Assembly (NCBI GenBank): GCA_040004035.1
Contig: JAMPLN010000018.1
Strand: one strand, 5' to 3'
Source of the DNA: Microcoleus vaginatus_C
GTDB taxonomy: Bacteria > Cyanobacteriota > Cyanobacteriia > Cyanobacteriales > Microcoleaceae
DNA: 64,000 bases
Position numbers and translations under genes: made by a program. Under the pieces are notes generated by a model, which was not told where the DNA came from, did no database searches, and saw only the letters and a program-made list of their open reading frames with translations. The stretch's first letter is position 1; each line of letters starts with the position of its first letter. Positions 63,329 to 64,000 of this stretch are shown in pieces.

Positions 63329-63934
63329 TTAAGAGCGATCGACCAAAGAGCGAATTTTCTTCCACCAAGCCGCCGGCGAATCTTCCGGGCGATAGGCGGC
63401 ATCAAACATCGACAAAATTAGCGGCAAACCCCCCACCTTCGCACTCATCAACAAGTGCATTGCCAGACAAAATACCAATACCACCCAACCCGAAGCGTGT
63501 AAATAATACCAAACCTGCATCAATTCCCCAGCCGGCAGCCATTCTTCCTTAACCATACTCCCAGAAGCGATCGAAAAAGTCAGTGCCAGCAACATCAACG
63601 TATTCACAATCCGGTGCAAACTGTACCACCAAATCGGTTTTCCCAATTGCGTTAGTTTCCCAAAAGAATCAGGCTGCACCAAAAGTTTTTGACCTGCGTG
63701 GAAACTGTACAATGCAAAAGCCGGCATTATTCCTAACAGCAACATCTTGCCAAAAGTGCCGTGAATCCCGATAATATCTGCAATCTGAGGCACGGGGACT
63801 TTGCCAAACCGCCCATCGTAGGTGTTGTAAACCAGAAATGCGCTCAAAATTGCTAAAAGGGCGATCGCAGCGTTAACCCCATGCAGTAATCTGAGCAGCA
63901 ATGGCTGGTAGGGTCTAGATGGCGGCATAGTCAA
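63329..63934 (-). CDS. Cytochrome b/b6-type (cytochrome b561-like) membrane protein
   Basis: A 201-residue protein with four hydrophobic helices (~13-36, ~58-80, ~105-127, ~143-166). His residues placed in or near helices, H18, H58, H107, H146 and H160, fit bis-His haem b ligation. This matches small cytochrome b561-type or formate/thiosulfate reductase cytochrome b subunits that pass electrons across a membrane. The partner oxidoreductase is not in the window; it could lie beyond the right edge. The ATG at 63934 is the second codon-level choice among close starts. Confidence 0.78.
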   Translation of the reverse strand: MTMPPSRPYQPLLLRLLHGVNAAIALLAILSAFLVYNTYDGRFGKVPVPQIADIIGIHGTFGKMLLLGIMPAFALYSFHAGQKLLVQPDSFGKLTQLGKPIWWYSLHRIVNTLMLLALTFSIASGSMVKEEWLPAGELMQVWYYLHASGWVVLVFCLAMHLLMSAKVGGLPLILSMFDAAYRPEDSPAAWWKKIRSLVDRS

Positions 63935-64000
63935 TTCTGCTACTTCATAAATAATCTTTTAGAGAATACAGCTAAGCGCTGATTTTTTCAACCCTCGCCA

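Overview
The window looks like chromosomal DNA of a filamentous, non-heterocystous cyanobacterium of the Microcoleus/Oscillatoria type. The evidence is frequent HIP1-like GCGATCGC octamers, many short dispersed palindromes and heptanucleotide repeats, and cyanobacterial marker families: long-form LrtA/HPF, a Tab2-like protein, MASE1 kinases, a trifunctional kinase/ATPase/SpoIIE protein, Uma2 proteins and a DUF6745-like protein. The genus is an inference. I saw no rRNA, tRNA or CRISPR array.

Layout. 1-5.1 kb: the 3' end of a mannose-1-phosphate guanylyltransferase gene, ssb, small proteins, lipB, lrtA and a Uma2 gene. 5.2-9.1 kb: prxQ and a Mn/Zn ABC transporter whose binding-protein gene diverges from the ATPase and permease genes. 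9.3-16.3 kb: a tightly packed minus-strand cassette of a YCII-like gene, a 1012-residue protein of unknown family and a ~1220-residue protein with an SF2-like helicase core; this is the least understood module. 16.4-21.7 kb: Uma2, pheT and a pentapeptide-repeat Ser/Thr kinase. 21.9-35.4 kb: a signalling region with two tandem histidine kinases, a truncated protein, a cupin, a TPR protein and the 1.86-kaa trifunctional regulator. 35.5-42.1 kb: a MITE-like element, then a thiazole/oxazole (TOMM) RiPP cluster (NHLP-type precursor, fused YcaO cyclodehydratase, SagB-type dehydrogenase) facing a flavin amine oxidase. 42.3-52.5 kb: mtnP, a small protein with a perfect CRP-type site upstream, a Tab2-like gene, an adenylate cyclase with a cysteine-less AhpD-like partner, avtA, a pseudo-orthocaspase and sat. 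52.7-55.8 kb: an IS200/IS605-type tnpB element inserted in a DUF6745-like gene, then a nuclease-fold protein. 56-64 kb: a site-2 protease, an MBL-fold protein, an acetyltransferase, a conserved protein, a degenerate histidine kinase and a cytochrome b.

Three themes stand out. (1) The tnpB element can be delimited to the base: the displaced last 14 codons of the interrupted gene survive on its far side, and the flanks match the TTAC/TCAA cleavage signals known from IS608. (2) Dispersed repeats have entered coding sequences without breaking them (mntC-like gene, both tandem kinases, the trifunctional kinase, the lipB 3' end). (3) Several proteins have lost catalytic residues but stay full length (orthocaspase-like, histidine kinase-like, AhpD-like, MBL-fold), suggesting recruitment as binding or regulatory proteins.

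All functions are inferred from reading translated sequence; no database search was run.
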